Part shown: positions 25,963 through 34,964 of the stretch, in pieces
Numbering within the stretch: position 1 is the first letter of the stretch
Layout: each line of letters starts with the position of its first letter
NCBI GenBank assembly: GCA_963790435.1
Contig: CAWBOI010000001.1
Span: 1,178,001-1,242,000, forward strand
Reading direction: 5' to 3'
DNA from: Ilyomonas sp963790435
Lineage (GTDB): Bacteria > Bacteroidota > Bacteroidia > Chitinophagales > Chitinophagaceae
DNA length: 64,000 nucleotides
Notes under the pieces: generated by a model
Databases searched by the model: none
What the model saw: the letters and a program-made list of their open reading frames with translations, nothing else
What the model was told of the DNA's origin: nothing
Translations under genes and position numbers: made by a program

Positions 25963-27633
25963 ATGAAAAACTTTCTTTTTGTTTTGTTCATTCTTATTAC
26001 TTCAGTTGGCTTTGCACAGCAAGAGAAAACATTTACTCATGCCGATACACTTCGTGGTAGCTTAAACCCAAACCGCACCTGGTGGGATGTGCTTCGATAT
26101 GATATTTCGGTACAACCAAACTATGAAGACAAAACCATTGTGGGTAGTAATGCCATCACTTACAAAGTGGTTCAGAAACAACATCCCGACACGATGCAAA
26201 TTGATTTGCAGCAACCGATGATTGTTGATAGCATTGTATTCAACCACCAACAATCATTGCCATTTAAGCAAGACCAAAACGTATGTTTGGTAAACACATT
26301 GAAAGGAGAAAATGAAGCAAAACAAAACATCACCATTTACTATCACGGAAAGCCTCGCGAAGCCGTACATCCACCCTGGGATGGCGGCTGGATCTGGACA
26401 AAAGATTCGCTGGGCAGGCCGTGGATGTCGGTTGCCTGTCAGGGCCTGGGTGCCAGCGTTTGGTATCCTTGTAAAGACCACCAAAGCGATGAGCCTGATA
26501 ACGGTGCATCGCTTACCATTACCGTTGCCGATAGCCTTGTTGCGGTTGGTAACGGAAGGCTTACCAATAAGCATCAAAACGACGATAGCACTACGTCTTA
26601 CACATGGAGCGTTGTGAACCCTATCAACAATTATCTCATCGTTCCTTACATTGGCAAGTATGTGAATTTTGGAGAAGTATATAAAGGTGAGAGGGGCAAT
26701 TTAGATGTGAACCTTTGGGTATTGGATTATAACGAGCAACGAGCAAAACAACACAGCTTGCCCGATGTGAACCGCATGTTGAAAGCCTTTGAATACTGGA
26801 TGGGTCCCTACCCGTTTTATGAAGATGGTTATAAGCTGGTGGATGCGCCGCATTTGGGTATGGAACACCAAAGTGCAACGGCTTATGGCAACAAGTATAT
26901 GAACGGCTATTTAGGAAGAGATTTATCGGGCACAGGCTGGGGCTTGAAATGGGATTTTATTATTGTGCATGAAAGCGGGCATGAATGGTTTGCCAATAAT
27001 GTTACTTCAAAAGATTTAGCTGATATGTGGATACATGAAGGCTTTACCAATTACAGCGAAACCCTGTTTACCGAGTTTTATTGGGGCAAAGAAGCAGGCA
27101 ACGAATACAACGTTGGCATACGCAAAAACATTCAAAACAGTAAGCCCATCATTGCGCCGTATGGCGTGAATGCGGAAGGCAGCGGCGACATGTATTACAA
27201 AGGTGGCAACATGCTTCATGCCATCCGGCATAGCATGAATGATGATGAAAAATTCAGAGCCATTTTGCGCGGTTTGAACAAAACATTTTATCATCAAACC
27301 GTTACTACAAAGCAAGTCGAAAATTACATCAGTAAGCAAGCCGGTTTTGATTACAGCAAAGTGTTCGATCAATACTTGCGCACCACGCAAATAGCAACGT
27401 TTGAGTATTATTTGAGCAAAAACAAAAAAGAAGCTACTTATCGTTATACCAATTGTGTAGCCCATTTTAATTTGCCACTTGTGATAAAAGATAGCACCGG
27501 CGCAATGCTAAAGCTCCAGCCAATTACGCAATGGAAAACAACAAAGATTAATGGACAAGAAATTTCTTTGTTTACAAAAGAGGCGATTGAAAGATTGTAT
27601 TACATTAATGTAGAAGAAAAAACAAAAGAGTAA
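25963..27633 (+). CDS. secreted M1 family aminopeptidase
   Basis: A 556-residue zinc aminopeptidase with a signal peptide (MKNFLFVLFILITSVGFAQ). HESGHEWF (336-343) and Glu359 in WIHEGFTNYSE bind zinc, and GMEHQS (299-304) replaces the GAMEN exopeptidase motif. A beta-sandwich N-terminal domain (about 40-230) is present, but the long C-terminal helical domain of classical PepN is absent, as in the short M1 group of Bacteroidota. It should release N-terminal residues from periplasmic peptides. A terminator (27663-27697) follows. Window-motif copy 27416-27426 encodes part of SKNKK. Confidence 0.93.
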   Translation: MKNFLFVLFILITSVGFAQQEKTFTHADTLRGSLNPNRTWWDVLRYDISVQPNYEDKTIVGSNAITYKVVQKQHPDTMQIDLQQPMIVDSIVFNHQQSLPFKQDQNVCLVNTLKGENEAKQNITIYYHGKPREAVHPPWDGGWIWTKDSLGRPWMSVACQGLGASVWYPCKDHQSDEPDNGASLTITVADSLVAVGNGRLTNKHQNDDSTTSYTWSVVNPINNYLIVPYIGKYVNFGEVYKGERGNLDVNLWVLDYNEQRAKQHSLPDVNRMLKAFEYWMGPYPFYEDGYKLVDAPHLGMEHQSATAYGNKYMNGYLGRDLSGTGWGLKWDFIIVHESGHEWFANNVTSKDLADMWIHEGFTNYSETLFTEFYWGKEAGNEYNVGIRKNIQNSKPIIAPYGVNAEGSGDMYYKGGNMLHAIRHSMNDDEKFRAILRGLNKTFYHQTVTTKQVENYISKQAGFDYSKVFDQYLRTTQIATFEYYLSKNKKEATYRYTNCVAHFNLPLVIKDSTGAMLKLQPITQWKTTKINGQEISLFTKEAIERLYYINVEEKTKE

Positions 27634-27662
27634 TGTGCTTTCAATAATATGTGCAAACACAA

Positions 27663-27697
27663 AAGCCGTCCCAATGTGTAGGGACGGCTTCGTTTTT
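27663..27697 (+). terminator. terminator after the M1 peptidase gene
   Basis: A 10-bp stem (AAGCCGTCCC and its complement) with an 8-base loop is followed by CGTTTTTTT. The convergent SRPBCC gene lies just beyond. Confidence 0.92.
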
Positions 27698-27726
27698 TTA
27701 TAATCCTTGAACTGTAAACGCTTAGG

Positions 27727-28152
27727 TTAATTATTTTCCGTATATTTTTTAAAATTTTCTAAGATGCTTTGCCAGCCCTTCTTCTGCATGTCAATTGGAT
27801 TGGAATTTTCAGCGTCAAAGCTCTCAGTAATTTTTGTTCCCTCGCCTTCAGGCATAAATTTTATTTTTACACTTCGTCCATCAGTAATCGTATATTCAAT
27901 GTATTCGTTCTGAACAATTTTTTGATACGTGCCGGTAAAATCAAATCCCATCGAACCATCTTTTGCTTCCATGCGATTGACAAACTTACCTCCTTCTTTA
28001 AAATCGTTTTCCGAACTTGGCGTGAACCAATCATCCGAAGCATTGTTCCATTGCATAATGTGCCTCGGTAACGAAAAATATTCCCATACTTTTTCAACCG
28101 GCGCATTCACAGTCGTTTCTACGGTAATTTCTTCTCTGTTCTGTGTATCCAT
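27727..28152 (-). CDS. SRPBCC (AHSA1-like) protein
   Basis: A 141-residue protein of the START/Bet v1-like SRPBCC superfamily, AHSA1 type: VETTVNAPVEKVWEYFSLPRHIMQWN opens it, FDFTGTYQKIV and ITDGRSVKIKFMPEGEGTKI form the beta sheet, and a C-terminal helix ends QKKGWQSILENFKKY. It probably binds a hydrophobic ligand. The start MDTQNREEI at 28152 is chosen over 28173. Confidence 0.85.
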   Translation of the reverse strand: MDTQNREEITVETTVNAPVEKVWEYFSLPRHIMQWNNASDDWFTPSSENDFKEGGKFVNRMEAKDGSMGFDFTGTYQKIVQNEYIEYTITDGRSVKIKFMPEGEGTKITESFDAENSNPIDMQKKGWQSILENFKKYTENN

Positions 28153-28247
28153 GGTAATTGTTTTGTGATGCAAACATCAGTGAATGTTAACAATTGAATG
28201 ATGTATCAACGCGACAAATAAAGAGCTATACGCGTCAATCGTTTTCA

Positions 28248-28964
28248 TTATGATTTTCCTGGTACAGTAGGTCGCACTTCCACTTTACTTGGCAAGGTTC
28301 GTGGATTCATGTTCAACAAATCAGCAACCATTTGTCCGATGTCTTCCGGCTGTATTTTCCAGGCATCTTTTTCAGTTGGTGTCTGGTCGCCAAATTGCGT
28401 TGCCACCGAGCCCGGCATAATGGTGGTAACTTTAATTCCATGTTGCCGTAAGTCGAGCATAATGGCTTGTGTAAAACCAACCAAACCAAATTTACTGGCA
28501 TTGTAAGCTGAGCCATTGGTAAAGAAATTGGTTCCCGCAAGCGACGCAATGGTAATGATATAACCTTTCGTTTTTTTCAACGAATCCAAACATGCTTTTA
28601 CACTGTTGAATACGCCGGTTAAATTGGTGTCAATGGTAGCTTTCCATTCTTCTTCTTTCAAAGATTCGATATTAGAAAAATGACCAACGCCTGCATTAGC
28701 AACCAACACATCCAACTGACCAAATTTATCAATCACAGCCTGCACTGCTTTCTTCTCCGATTCCATCGAACTTACATCCGATTGCAATGCCAACACTTTA
28801 CTTTCATCTTCACTTACTTGTTTAGCTGCTTTTTGTGCGGCTTCTAAGCTGCGGCTGGTGATGGCAACACGCATTCCCTGGCTCAATAAAATTTGGGCAA
28901 TTCCAAATCCAATGCCTTTACTGCCTCCGGTAATGTAAGCCACTTTATTTGCCAATGTACTCAT
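28248..28964 (-). CDS. short-chain dehydrogenase/reductase (SDR)
   Basis: A 238-residue classical SDR with NAD(P)-binding TGGSKGIGFGIA near the N-terminus, NAG at NAGVGH, the catalytic Ser in IITIASLAGTN and YNASKFG (Tyr-Lys). The SRSLE after the second strand favours NADPH. The substrate is unknown. The start MSTLANKVAYITGG at 28964 is used, as upstream sequence is not SDR-like. Confidence 0.92.
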   Translation of the reverse strand: MSTLANKVAYITGGSKGIGFGIAQILLSQGMRVAITSRSLEAAQKAAKQVSEDESKVLALQSDVSSMESEKKAVQAVIDKFGQLDVLVANAGVGHFSNIESLKEEEWKATIDTNLTGVFNSVKACLDSLKKTKGYIITIASLAGTNFFTNGSAYNASKFGLVGFTQAIMLDLRQHGIKVTTIMPGSVATQFGDQTPTEKDAWKIQPEDIGQMVADLLNMNPRTLPSKVEVRPTVPGKS

Positions 28965-29008
28965 GTTGTTTTTATAAATTTTAATTGAAATCTTTAAAGA
29001 AAAAAGAA

Positions 29009-29075
29009 ACTGCGAAGCCATAAAGACGCAATAAAATGAGCGAAAGCAAACTTTGCGTCGCCACGTCTTCGCAGT
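29009..29075. repeat. 67-bp palindromic repeat of the GCGAAG/GACGCAAAG type
   Basis: Ends ACTGCGAAG and CTTCGCAGT pair exactly, and an inner stem pairs AAGACGCAA with TTTGCGTC. It is similar in design to, but different in sequence from, the 86-94-bp family. It lies between the SDR start and the stop of the next gene. Confidence 0.7.
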
Positions 29076-29082
29076 AAAAAAA

Positions 29083-29619
29083 TCAAACGTTCAGTTTTCC
29101 TTCAATCGAATCGTCAATTGTTTTCCCAATTACAGCACCGGCAACACGCTTTACCAAAGCCACGGCCCCATTGTGTTTCGTGTCCCAATAATAACCTTCC
29201 GACGGTTCAACTTTTATTACCGAAATGCGCGGGTCATCTTCCCCTTCGGTAAACCATGTTTTTAAAATCGGTTCCCACAATTCTTTTATTTTTTCTTTGT
29301 CTTGCGAAAGGGTTGCAGTTCCATAAATATTCAAAAAATCCGAGTAAGAAGAACCCTGAAACAACAACTGCACAGAATGGTCTGTTGTCAATTCTTCGTT
29401 CTTATGGCTATCGTTTGCACTCAAAAACCAAAAATTGCCTTCATCATCAACTTTTTGTACCGACATCGGTCGTGTAGAAAAGGGTTTGCCTCCTTCAATG
29501 TGTGTACAGAAAAAGCAAGTCTTTGCACTGTCCGTAAGCTCTTTTATTTTCTTTGTTGCTTCATCACCCGAAAGGTCTTTGTAATTGTCTTCCGGCTGTT
29601 GTTGGTTAATGCTGTCCAT
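29083..29619 (-). CDS. pyridoxamine 5'-phosphate oxidase-like (general stress protein 26 type)
   Basis: A 178-residue split-barrel flavin-binding protein. TCFFCTHIEGGKPFSTRPMS and GNFWFLSANDSHKNEEL match the general-stress-protein-26 group of PNPOx-like proteins, which bind FMN or related cofactors; the substrate is unknown. The start MDSINQQQPEDN at 29619 is chosen. Window-motif copy 29629-29639 reads TTTGTTTTTGC in the leader, 9 bases before the ATG. Confidence 0.85.
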   Translation of the reverse strand: MDSINQQQPEDNYKDLSGDEATKKIKELTDSAKTCFFCTHIEGGKPFSTRPMSVQKVDDEGNFWFLSANDSHKNEELTTDHSVQLLFQGSSYSDFLNIYGTATLSQDKEKIKELWEPILKTWFTEGEDDPRISVIKVEPSEGYYWDTKHNGAVALVKRVAGAVIGKTIDDSIEGKLNV

Positions 29620-29721
29620 AATTTTTAAGCAAAAACAAAGCAAAAGCAATACCTGTTTTACTTTGATGATAATTTCTTTATTTTCATTACCGATTTCAAA
29701 ACTTATTAAAAGACTGCACTG

Positions 29722-30486
29722 ATGAAAAGTAAATTAAAGCAATGGCTGTTTCGATTACTGGCAACAATGCTTTTTATAATAGGGCTTTTACTTTTGCTAT
29801 TGTTACATCCTGCATTTAGTTATGCTAACAAAACAAGTTATAAAAATTACTTCATTTTTCATAACACAAAGCTGGACTCTTCAGTGTTCAGTAGTCTTGA
29901 TAAAGCAACGAAGCTGATTGAAAAAAGCGATTATTACAATCCTCGGTTGCATTTGCAAATTTGTTTACACGATGGCTCGTTATATCCGGAATGGATGAAG
30001 GCTTTACGGGGACAAGCGTTTGCATGGGGATGGTACAATAAAGTTGTTTTGATGGGCAATGCGGATTATAAAAACAATGTGATTGAACTGAATGGTTATA
30101 AATGGAATGCAGCACAATTACTGGCGCACGAAATGACGCATTGTTTGCAATTTGACAAGTTGGGATTGTTGAAATCAAACCCGATAGCAAAGATTGCTGA
30201 CTGGAAATGGGAGGGGTATCCCGAATACATAGCCAGACAAGAAGCGGATGAAAAAGATGTTTCGAAAGATATTACCCGTTTGTTAGCGGTTGAACAAACA
30301 AATAACAATGGATGGATACAGTTTAGCGATGGTACCGGAACAGTAATTCAGTATTACAAATACTGGTTGTTGGTTACATATTGCATAGATATAAAGCGAA
30401 TGACATACACACAACTATTGAAGGATACAACAAGCGAAAAAATAGTGCAAAAACAAATGCTGAACTGGTACTGGCAAAAGAAATAA
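29722..30486 (+). CDS. membrane-anchored putative HExxH metallopeptidase
   Basis: A 254-residue protein with one N-terminal membrane segment (LLATMLFIIGLLLLLLLHPAF). AAQLLAHEMTHCLQFDKLGLL has an HExxH motif, and WEGYPEYIAR about 25 residues later gives a candidate third ligand Glu, a gluzincin-like pattern. I cannot assign a named family. The domain should face the periplasm. Confidence 0.6.
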   Translation: MKSKLKQWLFRLLATMLFIIGLLLLLLLHPAFSYANKTSYKNYFIFHNTKLDSSVFSSLDKATKLIEKSDYYNPRLHLQICLHDGSLYPEWMKALRGQAFAWGWYNKVVLMGNADYKNNVIELNGYKWNAAQLLAHEMTHCLQFDKLGLLKSNPIAKIADWKWEGYPEYIARQEADEKDVSKDITRLLAVEQTNNNGWIQFSDGTGTVIQYYKYWLLVTYCIDIKRMTYTQLLKDTTSEKIVQKQMLNWYWQKK

Positions 30487-30530
30487 AACAAAAATTTTAG
30501 TACTGCTTGATAAAAATAAATTTTCTATTC

Positions 30531-30890
30531 ATGAACCAGCCTCTTACGATTGATGCGTACATCCAACAATTTCCATCCGAAGTGCAAGCCATTTTACAGC
30601 AAATCAAAGTCACCATTCAACAAACGGCTCCTGGAACAAAAGAGACAATCAAATACGGCATTCCCACTTTTGTTTTGAATAATAAAAACCTTGTGCATTT
30701 TGGTGCCTTTACAAACCATATCGGCTTTTATCCAACACCGCAAGGCATTGAAGAATTTGAAGAAGAACTATCGCATTACAAACGGGCTAAAGGTTCGGTG
30801 CAGTTTCCTTTGCATGAACCAATGCCACTCGATTTGATAAAAAGAATGGTGCTATTCAGGGCGAATAAAATTGATAATAAAAAGAAGTAA
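30531..30890 (+). CDS. DUF1801 (YdhG-like) family protein
   Basis: A 119-residue single-domain protein. TIDAYIQQFPSEVQAILQQIKVTIQ, KETIKYGIPTFVL and HIGFYPTPQGIEEF are the blocks of the DUF1801/YdhG family, whose fold is similar to a frataxin-like domain (some members are called iron chaperones). Its function is unproven. The start MNQPLTID at 30531 is chosen over an earlier in-frame start. Confidence 0.85.
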   Translation: MNQPLTIDAYIQQFPSEVQAILQQIKVTIQQTAPGTKETIKYGIPTFVLNNKNLVHFGAFTNHIGFYPTPQGIEEFEEELSHYKRAKGSVQFPLHEPMPLDLIKRMVLFRANKIDNKKK

Positions 30891-30917
30891 AAACAAATCA
30901 GGCCCGTACCAACAGTA

Positions 30918-31078
30918 ATCGTGCGTCTTTGCGAGCCTGCCTGCCGGTAGGCAGGGAACGAAGCAACCTGTGTTATATAGTAAATGCTGTTTGTAAGTAG
31001 TGAACCGATTATTTCATCCTGCTTACTAACTCTGGTTAATTGTGCTGCCCACAGACTGCTTCGTTCCCTATGACAGAA
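30918..31078. repeat. inverted pair of GGAACGAAGCA-type repeats with nested palindrome
   Basis: The first copy contains TTTGCGAG, then the G/C-rich palindrome CCTGCCTGCCGGTAGGCAGG (30936-30955), then GGAACGAAGCAAC. The second, inverted, copy at about 31052-31076 reads GACTGCTTCGTTCCCTATGA. The G/C palindrome appears inserted between the GCGAG and GGAACGAAGC halves of the outer repeat. The segment lies between convergent genes. Confidence 0.75.
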
Positions 31079-31108
31079 TTTTTGGTGCAAAAACAAACGT
31101 CACTATCC

Positions 31109-33145
31109 TCACCAAATCCTTGCACGCAAACTATCTGGCGTGTACATCTTGTTTCCCGGCTTTACATTGAAGGCTTCATAAAACGCATCTACATTCGTTA
31201 ACGGTCCTAACACGCGAAATTTTGAGGGTGAATGCACATCAGTTAACACTTGTGTACGCACCTGCTGCGGACGTTCATTTTCCATCCAGCTTAACGCATA
31301 GCCCAAAAAGAAACGCTGTGTGGGTGTGTAGCCGCCAATCTTCTCGCCCCTCTTGTATTCATCGGTTAATTTGAATGCATCAAAGCCCAACAATACACCA
31401 CCTAAGTCGGCAATGTTTTCGCCCAATGTGGCTTTGCCATTGATTTTAAACGTATCAACCGCAACATACTTGCTAAACTGATCTGCCAGCACTTTAGTGC
31501 GCTGTGCAAACTTTGCTGAATCCTGCCGGGTCCACCATTCTTTTAAATTGCCTTGTGCATCAAACTGCCGGCCTTCATCGTCAAAGCCATGCGTCATTTC
31601 ATGGCCAATGGTGGAAGCTGCCATGTAGCCATACACAACAGCATCATCCAACTCGCTATCTGCATAACCCGGAACGATGAACGCTGCAGCAGGCAAAACA
31701 ATTTCATTGTTAGACGGATCATAATAGGCATTGTAGGTTTGTGGATACATTCCCCACTCTGTTTTATCAACCGGTTTACCTAATTTATTAATGTTGAAAT
31801 TGTGCCAGTAGATATTTGCATTCACCAGGTTTTGAAAATAACTATCAGGCGTAATTTGCATAGAAGAAAAATCTTTCCACTTATCAGGATAGCCCACTTT
31901 TTTATTTACGACAGCCAGTTTTGCCAACGCTTTTTGTTTGGTGCTATCGCCCATCCATGGCAGGTTTTGGATGCGCTGTTTCAAGGCTGTACGAACATTT
32001 TCAACCAGCTTTGTATAGCGCGCTTTAGCACTATCATCAAAATATTTTTTTACATAAACCTGTCCCAGCAATTCGCCCATTACATTTTGCTCGCTTCCAA
32101 TAATTCGCTTCCATCTCCTTCTTCTTTCGGTAGCGCCTGAAAACAATTTGTTGAACTCAAAATCGGCTTTGCCAAAGGCCTCGGGCAAGGCAGGCGAAAA
32201 TGTGTTGGCAAGCCGGTAACGCAAATAATCTTTCCATGTATCCAAAGAAGCGGAATGCAACATTGCGCCGGCTTCTTTGTAATAATCGGGTTGACCAATA
32301 ATTACAGAATCTGCTTTGCCAACACCATAAATAGCCATGTAGTTAGTCCACTCAATTTGCGGAGAAACCTTGTACAAATCTTTCGCCGCATACTTATGAT
32401 AATTGGCATACGGGTCGCGCAGATCTTCTACTTTCTTGCTCGATTTTGCCAATGCTATTTCAAGTGATAAAATATTTTTAGCCGAAGTATTTGCTTTTGC
32501 CGAATCTTCACCCAGCAACACTAAATTTTGGGTGATGTTTTTGATGTACGCATTGCGAAGCGCAACCGATGTACTATCCATCTTAAAATAAAATTCACGC
32601 TCCGGCAAGCCCAAACCGGTTTGCCAGAGTTGCAACACCTGAGCCGTGCTGTTCTTAGCATCCTGCCCAACAAACATTTGAACCGCACCGCCAACACCCA
32701 TCGCATCCAATTGCGCCATTACGGTTTGCAATGATGCGACATCGTGTATCGAATCAATTTTTGCCAGATAAGGCTGCAACGGTTTGGTACCAAGCTGTTC
32801 GATTTTTACAGTATCGTTGGCTGCTTTCCAAAAGTCACCAATCTTTTGTTCAGCGGTTCCATTGGCAGGTTTGGTTTTGGCCATTTCTTCATTTATGTCT
32901 TTCAGGCGTTGCAAGGTTTCGTTTGGAATAACCTGAAACAAGCCCCAACCACTTTCATCGCCGGGAATGGGATTGTTTTTGATCCACTTGCCATTGGCAA
33001 AATCAAAAAAATCATCGGCCGGGTTTATGCTCGAATCAACGTTGACAGCCAGTACATCGGGTTTGGTTGAAGCCGTTTTTGTTTGATGGCAAGAGAAGAA
33101 CAAAACAGAAAAAATGAGCAAAAACAAAAAAGATTTATTGCACAT
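31109..33145 (-). CDS. M13 family (neprilysin-like) metallopeptidase lipoprotein
   Basis: A 678-residue zinc endopeptidase. The signal peptide ends LFFSC (lipobox), so it is lipid-anchored. Zinc motif HEMTHGFDDEG is followed by ENIADLGG, which carries the third ligand; substrate-binding NAYYDPSNNEI and the C-terminal RVLGPLTNVDAF are typical of M13. It cleaves peptides in the periplasm or at the surface. The start MCNKSFLFLL at 33145 is chosen. A paralogue lies at 60837-62858. The window motif follows its stop by about 12 bp (31087-31097), and another copy is in the signal codons (33118-33128). Confidence 0.95.
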   Translation of the reverse strand: MCNKSFLFLLIFSVLFFSCHQTKTASTKPDVLAVNVDSSINPADDFFDFANGKWIKNNPIPGDESGWGLFQVIPNETLQRLKDINEEMAKTKPANGTAEQKIGDFWKAANDTVKIEQLGTKPLQPYLAKIDSIHDVASLQTVMAQLDAMGVGGAVQMFVGQDAKNSTAQVLQLWQTGLGLPEREFYFKMDSTSVALRNAYIKNITQNLVLLGEDSAKANTSAKNILSLEIALAKSSKKVEDLRDPYANYHKYAAKDLYKVSPQIEWTNYMAIYGVGKADSVIIGQPDYYKEAGAMLHSASLDTWKDYLRYRLANTFSPALPEAFGKADFEFNKLFSGATERRRRWKRIIGSEQNVMGELLGQVYVKKYFDDSAKARYTKLVENVRTALKQRIQNLPWMGDSTKQKALAKLAVVNKKVGYPDKWKDFSSMQITPDSYFQNLVNANIYWHNFNINKLGKPVDKTEWGMYPQTYNAYYDPSNNEIVLPAAAFIVPGYADSELDDAVVYGYMAASTIGHEMTHGFDDEGRQFDAQGNLKEWWTRQDSAKFAQRTKVLADQFSKYVAVDTFKINGKATLGENIADLGGVLLGFDAFKLTDEYKRGEKIGGYTPTQRFFLGYALSWMENERPQQVRTQVLTDVHSPSKFRVLGPLTNVDAFYEAFNVKPGNKMYTPDSLRARIW

Positions 33146-33318
33146 AAAATTTTCTTCACAATGTAGATAAATCAAAACAATCAGATTTATAAAAATGGAT
33201 AAGAATACTGCGTTTACCCCACTTCGCTTAAACCACCATACCAATTATTTTTATTGTGCTGTAACATTTGTTTTTTTGCTGCGTATTACTTCCAAATCAT
33301 TGTTTATTCCCGCTGTTT

Positions 33319-33804
33319 ATGACCGCATCTGAATACAACCATTGTGTGAATTTATACGCCGATAATGTGTTTCGGTTCATCGTAAAAAATTTGCGGCATG
33401 AAGAAGATGCGCGTGATATTGTGCAAACGGCATTTGAAAAAATGTGGCGCCACCGCGATAGCGTGGAAGTAGCCAAAAGCAAATCGTATTTGTTTACGGT
33501 GGCTTATAACCAAATGATTGACCACATCCGCAAAAACAAACGGGTGCATTTGAAAGAAGAATTTGCGGAAGAAACAAGAGTACAAGAAACCAATGTGCAC
33601 AATGCAAAACAAATTTTAGCGGAAGCTTTAAACCGGCTGAGTGAAGTGCAAAAAAGTTTGGTGATGCTGAAAGATTATGAAGGTTATAGCTATGAAGAAA
33701 TAGGGCAGATTATGAGTTTAAATGAAAGCCAGGTAAAAGTGTATTTACATCGTGCAAGGCTGGCTTTGAAGGCTTATTTGGTGAGTAAAGAAAATGTGAT
33801 ATAA
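33319..33804 (+). CDS. ECF-type RNA polymerase sigma factor
   Basis: A 161-residue sigma-70 family factor. Region 2 is VFRFIVKNLRHEEDARDIVQTAF and SYLFTVAYNQMIDHIRK; region 4 is LSEVQKSLVMLKDYEGYSYE and LNESQVKVYLHRAR. It is followed after 19 bp by an anti-sigma factor and then an outer-membrane barrel, a classic ECF unit. The target promoter probably includes its own, but no clear -35/-10 pair was identified. The start MTASEYNHCV at 33319 is used. Window-motif copy 33530-33540 encodes RKNK. Confidence 0.92.
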   Translation: MTASEYNHCVNLYADNVFRFIVKNLRHEEDARDIVQTAFEKMWRHRDSVEVAKSKSYLFTVAYNQMIDHIRKNKRVHLKEEFAEETRVQETNVHNAKQILAEALNRLSEVQKSLVMLKDYEGYSYEEIGQIMSLNESQVKVYLHRARLALKAYLVSKENVI

Positions 33805-33823
33805 AACGGCAAAAACAAAAGTT

Positions 33824-34905
33824 ATGAGGATTACGGAACACAATTGCGAAGAATACTTTTTGTTGTATGTTGACAATGAGTTGAACAACGGAGAACGCAG
33901 TGCAGTAGAGGCTTTCGTGCAGCAGCATCCGCAACACAAAGCAGCATTGGATGCACTGTTGAAAACAAAGCTTACAACAAATGAAGAAGAAGTTTTCTTC
34001 AATAAAAATTCGTTGTTCAAAACTGAAGAAAAAGAAATTGGCAGCCACAATTATGAAGAGTATTTCTTGCTTTATACCGATAACGAATTAAGTAAAGAAG
34101 AAAGGGAAGCCACTGAACGATTTGTGTTGCAGCATCCGCAATTGCAAGCTGAATTTGTATGGCTGCAACAAACAAAACTTCCTGTTGAAAATACTGTATT
34201 TGAAGACAAAGAAAAATTGTACAAAAAGGAAAGAAGAATTATACCCATGTACGTAACAAGGCTTGTAATAGCTGCCAGTTTGGTTGGAGCCATTGTAACG
34301 TCGTGGTTGTTATTTTCTTCTCATCAAACGCAATCTCAGGTAGCTGTTGTAAAGCCGGTTGTACAACAAAAGGGTAACAAAAGCCAGTTGTTGTTTCACC
34401 ACAAAACAATGCTTTGCAAGCTGCCTCTTCTGCTGTATCATCACAGTTGGTTGCTGTTAAGAAAAACGAGCAAAAACAAATTTTCAAAACAATTTCATCA
34501 AACGAAAAAACAAATCGCATAGAACAAAGCAACGACGATAAAAATGAAGTTGCTGTTGACAATAAAACGGTTGATAAAAAGGCAGCCACAATCCAGGTTA
34601 CTGAAACCGGAGAAACTGTACAAACTGCGATGCAAAAAGAACCCATTGCCGTAGCAAACAAAACAACAGAAACCTTAAAGCCTTTGGAAGAAGTGAATGT
34701 GGAAGATACGCATACACAAACGGCCGTGCTTGTTGCGGCTGATGACAATGTAGCAAAGCCCGCAGTATATAAAGAATTGAGCACCGACGATGATGCGCAT
34801 ACTTTGTACGTGGCTTCACTTCAGTTGAACAAAGCGAAAGTGAACGGTATTTTAAAAACGGCATCGCGCTTGTTTGGTGGCAAAGCGAAACAAAACATGA
34901 ATTGA
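33824..34905 (+). pseudogene. anti-sigma factor with duplicated N-terminal domain, single-base frameshift
   Basis: The frame from 33824 and the frame ending 34905 join into one membrane anti-sigma factor. Residues 7-50 and 75-118 are tandem copies of one unit (EEYFLLYxDNEL ... FVxQHPQ ... TKL), a domain duplication. A membrane helix follows (about 144-163). Reading breaks near 34379-34384 after VVQQKGNK; one extra A in the AAAA run would continue as KPVVVSPQNNALQAA. The periplasmic tail is low in complexity, rich in Lys, Thr and Glu. If the frameshift is real, the product still has both cytoplasmic units and the helix but a wrong tail. Window-motif copies lie in its leader (33809) and frame (34470). 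Confidence 0.8.
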
Positions 34906-34964
34906 TTTCTTTACACAATTACAAGAAAAAATAATTACAAAAACCAATTGAAAAGGAGAGCAAT

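Noticed and set aside
34375..34390. Programmed -1 frameshift as explanation of the split anti-sigma gene
   Set aside because: An A-run is present but I see no canonical slippery heptamer with a downstream stem; a homopolymer indel is simpler.
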